From: Tiliqua scincoides
Lineage: Eukaryota; Chordata; Lepidosauria; Squamata; Scincidae
DNA: 64,000 bases
Reading direction: 5' to 3'
Assembly: GCF_035046505.1 (NCBI RefSeq)
Contig: NC_089823.1
Coordinates: 984,767-1,048,766, forward strand
The notes below the pieces were generated by a model. It was not told the origin of the DNA. It worked only from the letters and a program-made list of their open reading frames with translations, and ran no database searches. Shown here one piece after another: positions 1-11,748 of this stretch (the stretch's first letter is position 1; the number at the start of each line of letters is the position of its first letter). Position numbers and translations under genes: made by a program.

Positions 1-1336
1 CAAACGACCATGCAGGACAAGGGAGGAAGGCATCCGATGGCTTGGCTGCTTTGCTTTGTTTGCCATTAAAGAGCATGCAGCAAAGGGGGTGCCATTGGAA
101 GCCTTCTTTCTTGGGTAAATAGCATGAGGGGGGCACCGGAAACAGGGCAAAATCTCGGTGGGGTCAACTACTGAAGCAATCTAGCTCTTCTGCAGCAGTT
201 TTTCAACTTTTTGCAAACCCCCACCCCCTCCCCAAGAGAAACAGAAGAAAAAATGATCAGGGCAGATCACACACTCCACGTACCATGTAGTTTGGCTTTA
301 GAAATAAGTGCCACTGAGCTCAGTGAAACTCAGGGCCCAATCCTGATGGTCTTGGGCTGCCAGAACTTGCACTCCAGCACCACAAGGCTCTCTGCAGCGG
401 TACGAAAGGTGGGATGCCGCCTGACGCTTCTGGCTGTCACTGCAAATAACCAGAGGAGTGGCCAGCTAGTGGTTCCAGCAGGCCCCGCTGGTGTGGATAA
501 GTTGGCGGTGGGGTGGTGAGGTTTGGGGTGTTCCAGGCAGGGCGTGGGGAGGGCGGGGGCAGCCTGGAGGGGCAAACTCACAAGCCAGATCCTGTTCCCC
601 ATTTTCAGCCCTCACCGCCCCTTTCTCGTCTTGGACTTATGCCAGCTACGTAGCAATGGCCATTGGACCACCAAGGGTTAAGGACCTTTGGGCCAGTGGA
701 GACCTTTCCATTGCCTAAGCAACAGCTCAGTCCCTCTGCCCCCATGCCCAGGCTGCATTTAAATGCAGACACCTGAATGTCACTCAGTGCCAACAGCACC
801 TGGCCCAAGACAGTCACTTCCCTGCCAGCTACGGGGCAGTTTAGGTGAGTGGAAGGGGACAGGGGGGCTGCCTTGCCTGGGGTGCGGGGAGGTCAGTGCT
901 CTCCAACTTGTTTATGTTGCTTCTTCTGCACTGAGCTGCCAGCTCCCTGCCCAGTGACAGCCAGTCAGATACCCCGAGGTGCTGAAAAGCAGGACATGCC
1001 CCCGACATTCAGAAGCCAGAGGCAGCTGCCTCCAATATGGTCAGTTCCGAGCTCTCATAGGTAGACTTGCCATCCTTGAATTTAAGTCCTACTCAGAGTT
1101 GCCCTCCCAACATCCAGGAAGAAGGAGGCCCACAGACTACCAGTAGCTTGAGGGACATTCTTCCTGCTGCCTTAAACTCACTGCCAGTCAGTGCCGTGGG
1201 AGGAAGGCAAATAACTGCTCTTCATTCTCTCTGCACAGCTCCATGAATCATGCAAGCACTGCGGGTTCCAAACCACCTGATGCAGGTGCAGTCCTGTGCA
1301 AGCCTACTCGTCAGTAAGTCCCACGAAATTCTACAG
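1..1336. other. Intergenic, no gene recognised
   Basis: No exon or named repeat family was recognised here. Short open frames on both strands look like chance frames in GC-rich DNA. The one structured spot is a TATA-like box followed by a strong splice donor near 758-850, listed separately. Confidence 0.5.
758..850 (+). promoter_or_regulatory. Candidate promoter and 5' non-coding exon for the OR copy at 4,160
   Basis: A TATA-like TTTAAA lies at 758-763 inside a short palindrome (GCATTTAAATGC). A consensus splice donor, TTAG|GTGAGT, begins at 845, 82 bases downstream. Olfactory receptor genes normally have non-coding 5' exons spliced to one coding exon, and a good acceptor (CCCCAG, ending 4,156) sits just before the ATG at 4,160. 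Linking the two is inference; transcripts would be needed to confirm it. Confidence 0.22.
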
Positions 1337-1684
1337 CAATGATTCCCAAACTTTTTAATACCAGGACCCACTTTTTAAAATGACATTCTATTGGGACCCA
1401 CCTGGGTTTACAAGACTAGATTTTTTCAATCTAGAAAGAAATAAAGTTTTTATTTACATGTAATAACCAGAAAAAAGATGCTCCGACATTTCTCTCTCTC
1501 TATTTACTGCAGGAACTCTTTGCAGGGCAATTAGCAGCTCTCTGATTTTTGAAAAACCCCAGAGCTTATCTGATCCTGCCAGCAACTGCGTTTTCATTGG
1601 AGGCTCTGCTCAGCTGCTACTGGACACACCAAAAATCAGGTCATGACCAACTGTGGGTCTTGACCCCTAGTTTGGGAACCCCTG
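1337..1684. mobile_element. Non-autonomous hAT MITE
   Basis: The element begins CAATGATTCCCAAAC and ends GTTTGGGAACCCCTG, so its ends are imperfect inverted repeats of about 15 bp. It is flanked by a perfect 8-bp target duplication, TTCTACAG (1,329-1,336 and 1,685-1,692), as expected for hAT. There is no transposase frame. The interior is AT-rich and of the type seen in Charlie-like MITEs. Confidence 0.85.
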
Positions 1685-1692
1685 TTCTACAG

Positions 1693-3561
1693 GATTGCCT
1701 CCCAGGGGGTGTGTACAGGATTGCAGCCAGGACTGAACCTGGAACACATGGTGAAGGGCCACCTAAGAGTTCCTTCCACTGTTGGCTATAAGAGGATGAA
1801 CATGACCATGACAGTGGGTCTTCAGCCCTACGTCAGGCAGAGGTGGAAGGCAGCTCCGTTTCAGTGACCTGGTCAGTTCAAATTGGCTTTTGCTGCCATC
1901 AGCATTGCCTAGCTGAGCACCACAGCTCACCGACTTGTGAGAGGCGTTTGAGACAGGGGAGGTGCCCATCACACACGGAAGCTCCGCAAGAGCGCCAGCA
2001 GGGTGGTCAAGGCCCTTTGAGGCATGACTGGCCCAGCCCTGAAGTAGCCTGGTGCATCTCGCATTGGTGGTGAATGGCAGGGGGCAAGGGGTGGCAGGTT
2101 TGAGGTGCCCTTCACCCTGACTCATCTCCTACCACCACCACCACTTCTCTCCAGCCCACTGCAGGTGCCAGCCGTATAGTTCCTTACCCTGTTCCATCAC
2201 ACAGTTTTCACAAGCCAGGAAGCATGGGGACAGGGAGAGGAAGGAGCTCCTTGATCTGCATGGTCCCTCTGAATTGGAGCAGAAGTCCCCCACTTCCTGA
2301 CTGGCAGGTTCTTAGCAGGCTGCGGCACAGACAGCAGTGGTGGAAGGGGGGGGGATTCAGTCTCCATGGTCACACCATGCCTGTTCAGAGGAAGCAGGTG
2401 ATTGCATGTCCTGGTTTAAAGTGTGTGCTCCTGTGTAAGGTGGGGCTGCGCATGCCTCTGTGCCATAGGAACCCTCTGCTTGCATGTGCCTGCACTCACT
2501 GCTCCTGCAGAGGGGGCAGGGGGATGAGGGGGTGCGCTTCCATCCCCCTTCCTTTTGCTTACTCAGGCTGCACCATGCAGCCTCCTGCTGCCTGAAAGGC
2601 GCAGGGCATTTGGGTGCCCAGCACTCCCGACTCATCCCCGGCTCACGCTCACTGCAGACAGAAGGGCAGAGAGGGAGGCTGCATGTGCAGACAGGCTCCA
2701 GGGCGCCTTTTGCAAGCTCCAAGTAGGTGGGGAGATGTGACCTGGAGCCCTGGCAGCTTTTCCCACTGCTGCTGCTGCTGCAGTTCCCTTCCAACTTGCT
2801 CGCAGCTCACCTGCTTGCTGCCCCTCCAAGGGTGCTGCTCCAGACATGGTGCTCCCCACCTTGCAAGGACGGTTGGAGACAGGTCTGGTTCACAACTGAA
2901 TGTCATTCTTAGGGACTTATGTTTGCTTCCCCACCCTTCACACAAAGCCTCCCAGAGAGACTAGCAATAAATGACCCCCCTGCATATCAAGCAGCAACAA
3001 CAGTCACACACAGAAGAGTCGCCATCCCAGCAGGTCTGCGAGGACTCAGTGCTCTGCCAAAGGCACCGCTAAGAGGGCCTTTGTCCCCTTGGGCTTCTGG
3101 AGCTCCAGGTGTCCGTGCAAAAGGCTGGCTCTGCTCTGTCCACTGACTTGCTTGTGGTGGAGTTTCTTTTCTTTGCTATTTGCACACAGGAATAACAGCC
3201 ACCTCGGCCAGGGACTCACACAGGCTGCTTGTTGTGGTCGCTGGTTGTTTCCAGGGCTAGCAGTGGAGCCCTTTGGGGCTTATGCAAAGGCTCCCCGGTC
3301 CACTTCTTGGCAGCCACTGCGCCTGACAAGCCTTGTGGGGAGAGAGTTGGGGACCAAGGGGACAAGGCAGCGTGAGTGCCTGCAGCCTGCATGGCCTGGT
3401 CCTGTCCAGCCACCAGCTCAGAGGCTGGGAAAAGGAAGGTCGCTTGGAGGGAGGGGCAGGCTTTGCGCCTGCGGGGCGAGTGAAAAGAATCGGGCTGCAG
3501 GGAAGGTGATTTTCATGGCGGGGGAGTGGGTGGCACCCCCATCACACTGCAAGCTGCGGAA
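1693..3561. other. Intergenic, no gene recognised
   Basis: GC-rich sequence with a short run of CTG units near 2,769-2,780 and no recognisable exon, receptor fragment or transposon boundary. Overlapping open frames on both strands show no conserved motif and are treated as chance. Confidence 0.45.
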
Positions 3562-4063
3562 GAACATAAGAACATAAGAACAGCCCCACTGGATCAGGCC
3601 AGAGGCCCATCTAGTCCAGCTTCCTGTATCTCACAGCGGCCCACCAAATGCCCCAGGGAGCACACCAGATAGCAAGAGACCTCATCCTGGTGCCCTCCCC
3701 TACATCTGGCATTCTGACTTAACCCATTTCTAAAATCAGGAGGTGGCACATACACATCATGGCTTGTACCCCATAATGGATTTTTCCTCCAGAAACTTGT
3801 CCAATCCCCTTTTAAAGGCATCTAGGCTAGATGCCAGCACCACATCCTGTGGCAAGGAGTTCCACAGACCGACCACACGCTGAGTAAAGAAATATTTTCT
3901 TTTGTCTGTCCTAACCCGCCCAACACTCAATTTTAGTGGATGTCCCCTGGTTCTGGTGTTATGTGAGACTGTAAAGAGCATCTCTCTATCCACTCTGTCC
4001 ATTCCCTGCATAATTTTGTATGTCTCAATCATGTCCCCCCTCAAGCGTCTCTTTTCTAGGCTG
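3562..4063 (-). mobile_element. CR1 LINE, 5'-truncated 3' end
   Basis: On the minus strand this encodes the C-terminal end of CR1 ORF2, with TRGHPLKL, KYFFTQRVVGLWNSLPQ and FKRGLDKFLEE in order. A 3' UTR and a short 8-bp repeat tail (copies of ATAAGAAC read on the plus strand, 3,562-3,580) follow. Homologous copies lie at 8,762, 22,100, 48,628 and 50,278. It ends about 100 bases before the OR copy at 4,160. Confidence 0.85.
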
Positions 4064-4159
4064 CACTTGCAGCCATCGGATCCACGCACTTCAGGGCCCC
4101 GCGGGAGTTTGACAGGCGGCCATTCTGGGCCCTGAGCTTCTTGCTTGCCTCCCCAGAGA

Positions 4160-5159
4160 ATGGCGCTGCAGGAACCTCTGCAGAACACTTCGCAGGTGGC
4201 AATCAGCCCGAATGGCACCACCTTCCCTGGACCCATTTTCCTTCTGATGGGGTTCCCTGGGCTGGAAGCCGCCCCCTACAAACTGGCCTTTCCTGTCTGC
4301 GCAACGTACCTGCTGTCCACGCTGGGAAACGGGACTGTCCTCTGGGTCATCCGCACAGAGAGAGGCCTCCACGCCCCCGTGTACCTCTTCCTGGGCATGC
4401 TGGCTGCCTGCGACCTGGGCTTGTCCACAGCCATCCTCCCCACGATGCTTCAGGTGTTCCTGTTTGACTCCAGGGAGGTCGGCCTGGACGCCTGCCTGCT
4501 CCAGCTCTTCTTCATCCACGCCTTCTCCATCATGGAGTCCTCGGTGCTCCTGGCCATGGCCTTTGACCGCCTGGTGGCCATCTGCCGTCCCCTGAGGTAT
4601 GCCTCCATCTTGACCAGTTCCAGGGTGGCCCACATTGGCGTGGCGATCGCCATCCGAGGCGTGGCCTTGCACGTGCCATTCCCCTTCCTTCTGAGGAGGC
4701 TGACCTTCCTTCCCTTCCAGCGCCCTTTCCCACTCCTACTGCCTGCACCCAGACGTGATGCAGCTGGCCTGCCACGGACCCAGCAGCGATGGTGCCTACG
4801 GCCTCTTTGTGGTCTTCTCCACCATGGGTCTAGACCCAGTGCTCATCGTTTTGTCCTACCTCTGGATCCTGAGGACTGTTCTGGGCATCGCCTCCCTGGA
4901 CGAGCGCTTCAAGGTCCTCAGCACCTGTGCCTGCCACATCTCGGTGGTCCTGCTTTTCTACACCCCCATGCTGGCCCTGTCCTTGTTAGGCCGCCTGAGA
5001 ATCCCCCTGCCGCCCGCCCTCCCTGCTTTGTTATCCTACCTCCATTTCCTGGCCCCGCCCGTGCTGAACCCTCTGCTGTACTGTGTCAAAATGAAGGACG
5101 TGCGGAAGAGGATAGCCACCAAGCTCCTCTGGACCCAGAGGATCAGCACAGGAGGCTGA
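4160..5159 (+). pseudogene. OR51-like olfactory receptor, frameshifted
   Basis: A seven-transmembrane odorant receptor of the class I OR51 type. The start MALQEPLQNTSQ at 4,160 was chosen because a splice acceptor ends 3 bases upstream and OR51 proteins begin close to it. Motifs in order are LLMGFPGLE, GNGTVLWVI, MAFDRLVAICRPLRY and FPFLLRRL. The frame then shifts at about 4,712-4,722, after which SHSYCLHPDVMQLAC, LSYLWILRTVLGIAS, STCACHISVVLLFY and PPVLNPLLYCVK continue in the next frame to the TGA at 5,157-5,159. Apart from that single shift, length and motifs are normal. It may be a young pseudogene or a base error in the assembly. Confidence 0.85.
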
Positions 5160-5626
5160 AGTCCACCCCCACACCCCACAGTTTATCGGGAAGAGCTGCT
5201 TTGCATTCCTCCCCTTATCCTATCCCCTTCCTCTCTTTGCAACACCCTATGATCGTTATGCATTCCATGCAACCAGGATGACACCACTTCAGAACCAAAG
5301 AGCATTCTGAGACTCTCAGCACTTCTTGAAAGCAGGTTTTGATCCCTGATGACATCTCGGAATCCATAATGGGAGTGATCCCAAATGCCAGGAGTCGGGA
5401 ACTGGGGCACTCAGTGCTCTGCAGGCTCCCTGTTCCTCCCCCTGCAGATGAAGCTGTGATGCAAATGAAGCAGGGGGGGGGGGACACCAGCACACTCCTG
5501 CTCATCGTGGACTTCAGCTTTCCTGGCCAGAGCTGGCCTTTTGTTGGTGGCCCTGCCCTGCTCTTGTCCAAAGCCACCTTCTCCCTCCTTGGGAACTCTG
5601 TTGGGGCGGGTGGGAACACCCTAGCG
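5160..5626. other. 3' flank of the OR copy
   Basis: No gene or repeat boundary was recognised. A run of ten G bases occurs at 5,471-5,480. Confidence 0.4.
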
Positions 5627-5981
5627 CAGTGGTTCTCAAACTATGGGTTGGGACCCACTTGCTGGGTCACAAACCAATTTCAGGTGGGTCCCCATTTATT
5701 TCAGTATTTTATTTTTAATTTTTTAGACTTGATGCTCCCATGGTATGTGACCGCATTTGGGGAAATGTGACACATCTGTACTTTTAACAGGCTACCCTAT
5801 ATATGCTTTCAAAAATGATAGTCAATGGGCTGGGTATGTGTGGGTAGGATTGCAGCCTAAGATGGTTAAAAAATTTCTTCCTTGATGATGTCACTTCCTT
5901 TCATGACATCACTTTTGGTGGGTCCTGACAGATTCTGTTTCTAAAAAGTGGGTCCCGGTGCAAAAAGTGTGAGAACCACTG
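5627..5981. mobile_element. Non-autonomous hAT MITE
   Basis: Starts CAGTGGTTCTCAAAC and ends GTGAGAACCACTG, giving terminal inverted repeats. The flanks CCCTAGCG (5,619-5,626) and CCCTAGAG (5,982-5,989) form an 8-bp target duplication with one mismatch. The interior matches the element at 21,603-22,642, so both belong to one family. Confidence 0.88.
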
Positions 5982-5989
5982 CCCTAGAG

Positions 5990-8444
5990 CCAAGCCTGGA
6001 TACTGGGACTCTGCGGCATCTTCCAGCTCCGAGACTCTGTGGCAAGTCTCTCTGAGGCTCCAGTCACACAATCATTTCGAGATGGAGAACGCTGCTGTGT
6101 TAACTGTGGGTTCGCCCCTGTAGACTGATGGATCCGAATGGTTTCCTGAGGGCTCTGGGGGATTTTCCTGCTGCTAAGGCCAGTGACTCGTCTGAGGCTC
6201 TGGTCGATCTCTGGAACACAGAGATGGCCAGGGCTGTGGATGAGATTGCTCCTGAGCGGCGCCTCCCAGCCAGCAGAGTCAAAGTGGCTCCTTGGTTTAC
6301 CGAGGAGCTTCGAATGATGAAGCAGCAGGGTAGGCGTCTTGAGCGACGGCGGAGGAAGACTCATGACAGATCTGACCAGACACAGGCTAAGGCCCACTAC
6401 AGGGCCTACTCTGTGGCGATAGTGGCAGCGAGGTGCTCCTTCTTCTCTGCCACTATCGCGTCTGCACATAGCCGGCCAGCGGAACTGTTCCGTGTGGTGC
6501 GGGATCTCCTCCCTCAGACCCCATCAGTGGATCAGGAGGACCACATGGAGGTCTGCTGTAACACCTTTGCTGGACACTTTGCAGATAAAATCGTGCGGAT
6601 TCACCACGGCTTGGACTCCATGTTGACAATGTCTAGTGATGTCCCCGTGGCACCTGTCAATCCTGTTTTGTGGGATTCTTTTCAACTTATAGAACCTGAG
6701 GATGTGGACAGGATCCTTTGGAGTGTGAGGCCATCTGCCTGCCCACTGGATCCGTGCCCAGCATGGCTGGTTAGATCTGCCTGGGAGGGACTGGCTGAGT
6801 GGACAGAGAGGGTAGTAAATTCATCTCTGAGGGAGGAGGTGTTGCCTCTGGCATTAAAGCAGGCAGTGGTTTGCCCCCTCCTGAAAAAGCCCTCTCTGGA
6901 CCCCTCTATTTTGGACAACTACCGGACAGTCTCAAACCTCCCGTTTCTGGGCAAAGTGATTGAGCGGGTGGTGATGTCTCAGCTCCAGAGGATCCTGGAT
7001 GAAGCGGATTATCTGGACCCCTTTCAATCTGGTTTTAGGCCTGGCTTCGGGGCGGAGACGGCCTTGGTCGCCTTGGTGGATGACCTACGCCGAGGGCTGG
7101 ATGGAGGGAGTGCTTCCTTGCTAGTCCTTTTGGACCTCTCTGCGGCTTTCGACACCATTGTCCATGGTATCCTTCTGGGACAGTTGGCCAAGGTGGGGAT
7201 CGGGGGCACTGTTTTGCAGTGGTTCTGGTCCTTCTTGGTTGACAGATCCCAGATGGTGGTACTGGGGAACTCCTGTTCGGCACCCTGGCCCTTGAGGTGT
7301 GGGGTGCTGCAGGGTTCTATATTGTCCCCCATGTTGTTTAACATCTACATGAAACCGCTGGGAGAGGTCATCCGGGGATTTGGAGTTGGGTGCCATCAGT
7401 ATGCTGATGACACTCAGCTCTATCTCTCCTTTCCACCTGACTCCAGGGTGGCTGTCTCTGTCTTGGAGTGTTGCCTGGAGGCAGTTGGGATCTGGATGAG
7501 GGTGAACAAGCTGAGATTAAATCCGGACAAGACAGAGGTCTTCCTGGTGCAGAAATCCATGATGCGGGTGCTGGACTATCGCCCTGCTCTGAATGGGGTT
7601 GCACTCCCCCTGAAAGAGCAGATTCGCAGCTTGGGGGTTCTCCTGGACTCGCAGCTCCTCCTGGATGTCCAGGTGTCAACTGTGGCCAGGGGTGCCTTTG
7701 CCCAGCTTCGGCTGGTGCGCCAGCTGTGGCCGTACCTGTCTTGGGCGGATCTGGCCACGGTGGTCCATGACATGGTAACATCAAGATTAGATTACTGTAA
7801 CGCGCTCTACGTAGGGCTGCCACTGAAGATGGTCCAGAAGCTACAACTAGTGCAGAATGCGGTGGCTCAGATAGTTGCTGGGGGTCGGCAGTTTGACTCC
7901 GTCACACCGCTACTCTGGTAAATGCACTGGCTGCCCATTCATTTCTGGGCTGAATTCAAGGTGCTGGTTATGAGCTTTAAAGCCCTAAATGGCTTGGGAC
8001 CAGCATATTTGAGAGACCACCTTCTTCCGTATAGTCTGGTCTGTTCTCTGAGGTCATCAGAAGGGGCCCTGTTGGTTGTGCCATCATTGAGAGTGGTGAA
8101 GGGAATGGCAGCCAGAAACAGGGCCTTTTTGGTGGTGGCACCTGCACTGTGGAACTCCCTCCCCTTTGAATTGAGACCAGCTTCCTCATTATTAACGTTC
8201 CGGCGGGGCCTGAAGACTTTTTTATTCAGGAAAGCCTTTGAGGCACCATAAGGGCTGTTTTTATAAATTTATAAATTATGTCTTTTACTGCTTGCTTTCA
8301 GTCTGCTGCTATGTATTTTATCTTGTTTTAATTGTTTTTAAGTGTTTTGTATTTTTAATGTTTATCTGTATTTTTAACTTGATTGTTAGCCTTGGGTGCC
8401 CTTCGGGGAGAAAGGCAGAATACAAATCCAATAAATAAATAAAT
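5990..8444 (+). mobile_element. L2 LINE, 5'-truncated, ORF2 nearly intact
   Basis: The frame from 6,128 to 7,921 encodes 597 residues of an L2-clade ORF2. It holds the finger region (YRTVSNLPFLGKVIERVV), motif A (LLDLSAAFDT), motif B (GVLQGSILSPMLFN, from about residue 392) and the catalytic YADDTQL at residues 425-431, followed by NKLRLNPDKTEV. A single in-frame TAA at 7,919-7,921 interrupts it. The same frame then continues with HWLPIHFWAEFKVLVMSFKA and WNSLPFELR to 8,251, which is the normal L2 C-terminus. A short 3' UTR ends in an ATAAATAAAT tail (8,431-8,444). The endonuclease domain is missing, so this is a 5'-truncated copy. The 5' boundary is approximate. Confidence 0.9.
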
Positions 8445-8640
8445 ATTGCAATGTAGACTTTCTTCTCCTTGATCAGTGGTTCAAAGATGTTCTGAAAACA
8501 CATCCACAGGGTAAGACTGCAAGTTGCTGTGTCCTGCATAGCACACAGCAACTTCACACATGATTTACGACACTGTAACCTACTCTGCAAGAGGGCTGCA
8601 AGGTGACAGTTCTCCAAACGTGTGTTGGTCAGCCCCAAGA

Positions 8641-8760
8641 AATGATTCTTTGCTATTTATACAGCCCCATCCCTGAACTCTGCAACAGATGAGACAACGT
8701 CCCTCCCCCAAGGGGATCACAATCTAGGAAGAGACACACAGGAGATAACAAAGAATGGGG
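8641..8760 (-). repeat. Possible L2-related SINE or LINE fragment
   Basis: Contains TTGCTATTTATACAGCCCC and CAAGGGGATCACAATCTAGG. This resembles the 3' region of common vertebrate L2-derived repeats, such as the stretch at 24,873-25,015. Boundaries are not visible. Confidence 0.3.
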
Positions 8761-8761
8761 T

Positions 8762-9560
8762 GACATAAGAACATAAGAACAGGCCTACTGGATCAGGCCA
8801 CAGGCCCATCTAGTCCAGCTTCCTGTATCTCACAGCGGCCCACCAAATGCCCCAGGGAGTACCCCAGATAACAAGAGACCTCATCCTGGTGCCCTCCCTT
8901 GCATCTGACATAGCCCATTTCTAAAATCAGGAGGTTGCACACACACATCATGGCTTGTAATCCATAATGGATTTTTCCTTCAGAAACTTGTCCAATCCCC
9001 TTTTAAAGGCGTCCAGGCCAGACGCCATCACCACATCCTGCTGCAAAGAGTTCCACAGACCAAGCACACGCTGAGTAAAGAAATATTTTCTTTTGTCTGT
9101 TCTAACTCTCCCAACACTCAATTTTAGTGGCTGTCCCCTGGTTCTGGTGTTATGTGAGAGTGTAAAGAGCATCTCCCTATCCACTCTGACCATCCCCTGC
9201 ATAATTTTGTATGTCTCAATCATGTGCCCCCTCAGGCGTCTCTTTTCTAGGCTGAAGAGGCCCAAACACCGTAGCCTTTCTTCATAAGGAAGGTGCCCCA
9301 GCCCAGTAATCATCTTAGGGTGCAATCCTAACCCCTTATGTCAGTGCTTTCCAGCACTGGCATAGTGGTGCCAATGGGACATGTGCTGCATCCTGCAGCT
9401 GGGTGTCACTCACGGAGGCTTCCTCAAAGTAAGGGAATGTGTGTTCCCTTACCTCAGAGCTGCATTGCCCTTATGTCAGTGCTGTAAAGTGGGTTAGGAT
9501 TGCACCCTTAGTCGCTCTCTTTTGCACCTTTTCCATTTCCACTATGTCTTTTTTGAGATG
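8762..9560 (-). mobile_element. CR1 LINE 3' end, interrupted by a MITE
   Basis: The minus strand encodes EKRRLRGHMIETYKIMQGM, TRGQPLKL, RKYFFTQRVLGLWNSL and FKRGLDKFLKEKS, then the CR1 3' UTR and tail at 8,762. A MITE occupies 9,318-9,507. CR1 sequence resumes beyond it (GTCGCTCTCTTTTGCACC) and ends near 9,560. The copy at 50,278 supplies the uninterrupted sequence. Confidence 0.85.
9318..9507. mobile_element. Harbinger-type MITE inside CR1
   Basis: The ends GGGTGCAATCCTAACCC and GGGTTAGGATTGCACCC are perfect inverted repeats of 17 bp. The flanks are TTA at 9,315-9,317 and TTA at 9,508-9,510, the 3-bp duplication expected of PIF/Harbinger elements. The CR1 copy at about 50,322-50,341 carries the unoccupied site with a single TAA, read on the opposite strand. 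This confirms the boundaries. No coding capacity. Confidence 0.88.
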
Positions 9561-11198
9561 CATTCAGCGCAATGGACCCCCCCCTCCCCACTGGGTGTAC
9601 ATAGTGAAAAGGTGCCACTCAACGTGATGTGCTCTTATGAGGACTGAGTGCTTTGGTGGTTGCCTGCTACTGCACATGTGCAAGAATTTGGGCATGCGCA
9701 ATGACCAGAGGATAGAGCAGAAACCTCACCAGACTGGAGGTCTCTTGGGGGAGCATGTGCACTAAATCAGGAAACTCTGGTCTGCTCCAGTCCTGCCTGG
9801 TTCACTGACCACTGTGGGAAGTTCTGCAGGCTCTTTCCACCACTCTTGCTTCTTTTCAAATAGTTTAACAACTGAGACTGGAGGGGGCATTTCAGTCTTT
9901 GGTGTGGGGGCCCAGGTTTCAAAGGCCTGATTCTTGAACATAGCCAAGGCAGTGAGGCACGTGGCAGCACCTTTTACAGTCACTCATGAGGGTCACTTTT
10001 TGATCACTCCTAAGCCCAGAGAGGCTGGTCTTGACGCTCCTGAAGAATAAACAACTGTACGTGCTCTGAAAGCACAACTGCATGTGCCCCCCGTCCCTCC
10101 CCCAGTGCCTTGTCAGGAGGATCAGCTCCATATTGCAAAAGCTTCCCACAGGTGGTACCCTCTGGATAATGAAAGGAGAGGCTGCCTGCCTGCTGGGAGA
10201 AGCACAGCGTTCACAGCCAGCTTTCTACTGGGTTCAAAAGGGCTGCCAGGCTCTGCCATCTCTCCAGTTATGCCTGGAGGCCGGAGCTCCCACCATCTCT
10301 CTTCCAGTGGACCAGACTGTCAGGGCCACTTCGCGAGGCAGGCGTGGGGGCCATCATCAGCACAGCTTAGGCCAGTGAGGCCCAGTGGCCTCCTCAGGGC
10401 AGTTGGATCCAGGCTCCAAGGTGGGTCAGGGCAGCAACTGGACTGGTTCAGGGGAAGGAGAGGGTGGATCTTGGTGGAAGCCACGCACACCAGGCTCTAA
10501 CCCTTCTTCCTGGCCTGGACCCACCCCTACAGGCCCCTCAGATTTACCCCAGCCAAAGAGCTGGCATATGTCTGAGGGAAACCAGGCAGCCTCCGGAGAG
10601 GTAAGTCAACATTTTCTTTGCTTGCCTATCTCGGCGTGCCTGCTCCCTGGCTGCACAGGACTTGCAGGGATGCCCAGGAATAGGACTCCAGTGTGCCTTG
10701 CAGAGCTCATGCCCTTCCCCAGGACTGGCACAGCAAATTCATGTGAAACAGGGAGACGGAGGCACATGGACTTAATCGGAATTATTTCCACAGGAAACAG
10801 AATTTCATAGCCACAGCATTTTCGTGTCACCCTTTATTGTGCTCTGTTTTGTTTTATTTCAAAAGGATGTTTATTAATGAATGAGTGGAGGCATAGAGAC
10901 AAAACCTGTTCACGCGTTATTCAAAAATTAAATGAACACACAGGTGGTGGTGCTGGAAGAGGAGAGATGTGTGGCAGCCCCCCCCCCCACATGTTTACCA
11001 GCGTGTGCCAGTGCTGGGAGAGGAGCTGCCATCACAGTGCCCTCCCCTCCCACATTTACGTGGCCCTAGAAGCAGAGCTGAAAAGGGCCACAGCCATTCG
11101 AATACATTAAGAACTGCCCCACCAGTTCCACAGCAGTCAAGGTCACCTTTCAGATCCTTTCAGATCCAACTTGCCACCAGAGAAGTCTTGCTGCTTTG

Positions 11199-11200
<2 letters not shown>
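9561..11200. other. Intergenic, no gene recognised
   Basis: Unique-looking sequence without identifiable exons. A strong donor-like GAG|GTAAGT lies near 10,600, 1.4 kb before the receptor at 12,027, but there is no TATA-like element upstream, so it is not called as an exon. A C-run lies at 10,980-10,988. Confidence 0.4.

Positions 11201-11261
<61 letters not shown>
11201..11261. repeat. (GA)n microsatellite
   Basis: About 30 uninterrupted GA units. The Arg-Glu and Leu-Ser runs it encodes in translation are artefacts. Confidence 0.97.
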
Positions 11262-11264
<3 letters not shown>

Positions 11265-11294
11265 ACACCCAAAGAGCAAACTCACAACAATTTG

Positions 11295-11748
11295 GGGCGC
11301 AATCCTGAGGCTCCCTTGGGCCGGCACAAGGAGGTGCACTGGCCTGCAGAGGCTGACACAAGCCTCCATGCCAGCTTCCACGGCGAGGCTTGCATTGGCC
11401 CAGCTGGGCTGACTGGGGTGGGTGGGGAGGAGGCGGGAGGGAGGCATTCCTGGGCAGGCGGTGGGCGACTCCGGGGGCAGGTGTGTGGGTGGGGAGTGGG
11501 TGGTGTGGCTGGGATTCAGCACTGCTGGATCCCAACTCTCGTTCCCAGGGAGTTTGGAATGGCTTGAAGCCGCTCTGCTCTCCTTGGACTTGTGCCACCT
11601 CAGGAGGTGGCGCAAGTCTGAGGAGACCCATAGGGGCAAGGGTGCCTGCCTTACCTGGAAGTAAGGGGAATCGTTTCCCCTTGCCTCTGGCTGAGCTGCC
11701 TTTGGCCCCTATCCTGTGCTGGATATAGCGCAGGGTAGGATTGCGCCC
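11295..11748. mobile_element. Harbinger-type MITE, longer relative
   Basis: The left end GGGCGCAATCCTGAGG and right end GGGTAGGATTGCGCCC are imperfect inverted repeats matching those at 9,318-9,507. The flanking triplets TTG and TTT fit a decayed TTA-type duplication. It ends about 280 bases before the receptor at 12,027 and could contribute to its upstream region. Confidence 0.65.

Noticed and set aside
6128-7921. A 597-residue open frame as a host gene
   Set aside because: YADDTQL and the other reverse-transcriptase motifs identify it as L2 ORF2.
11196-11631. Arg-Glu and Leu-Ser repeat proteins around 11.2 kb
   Set aside because: Direct translation of the (GA)n microsatellite.
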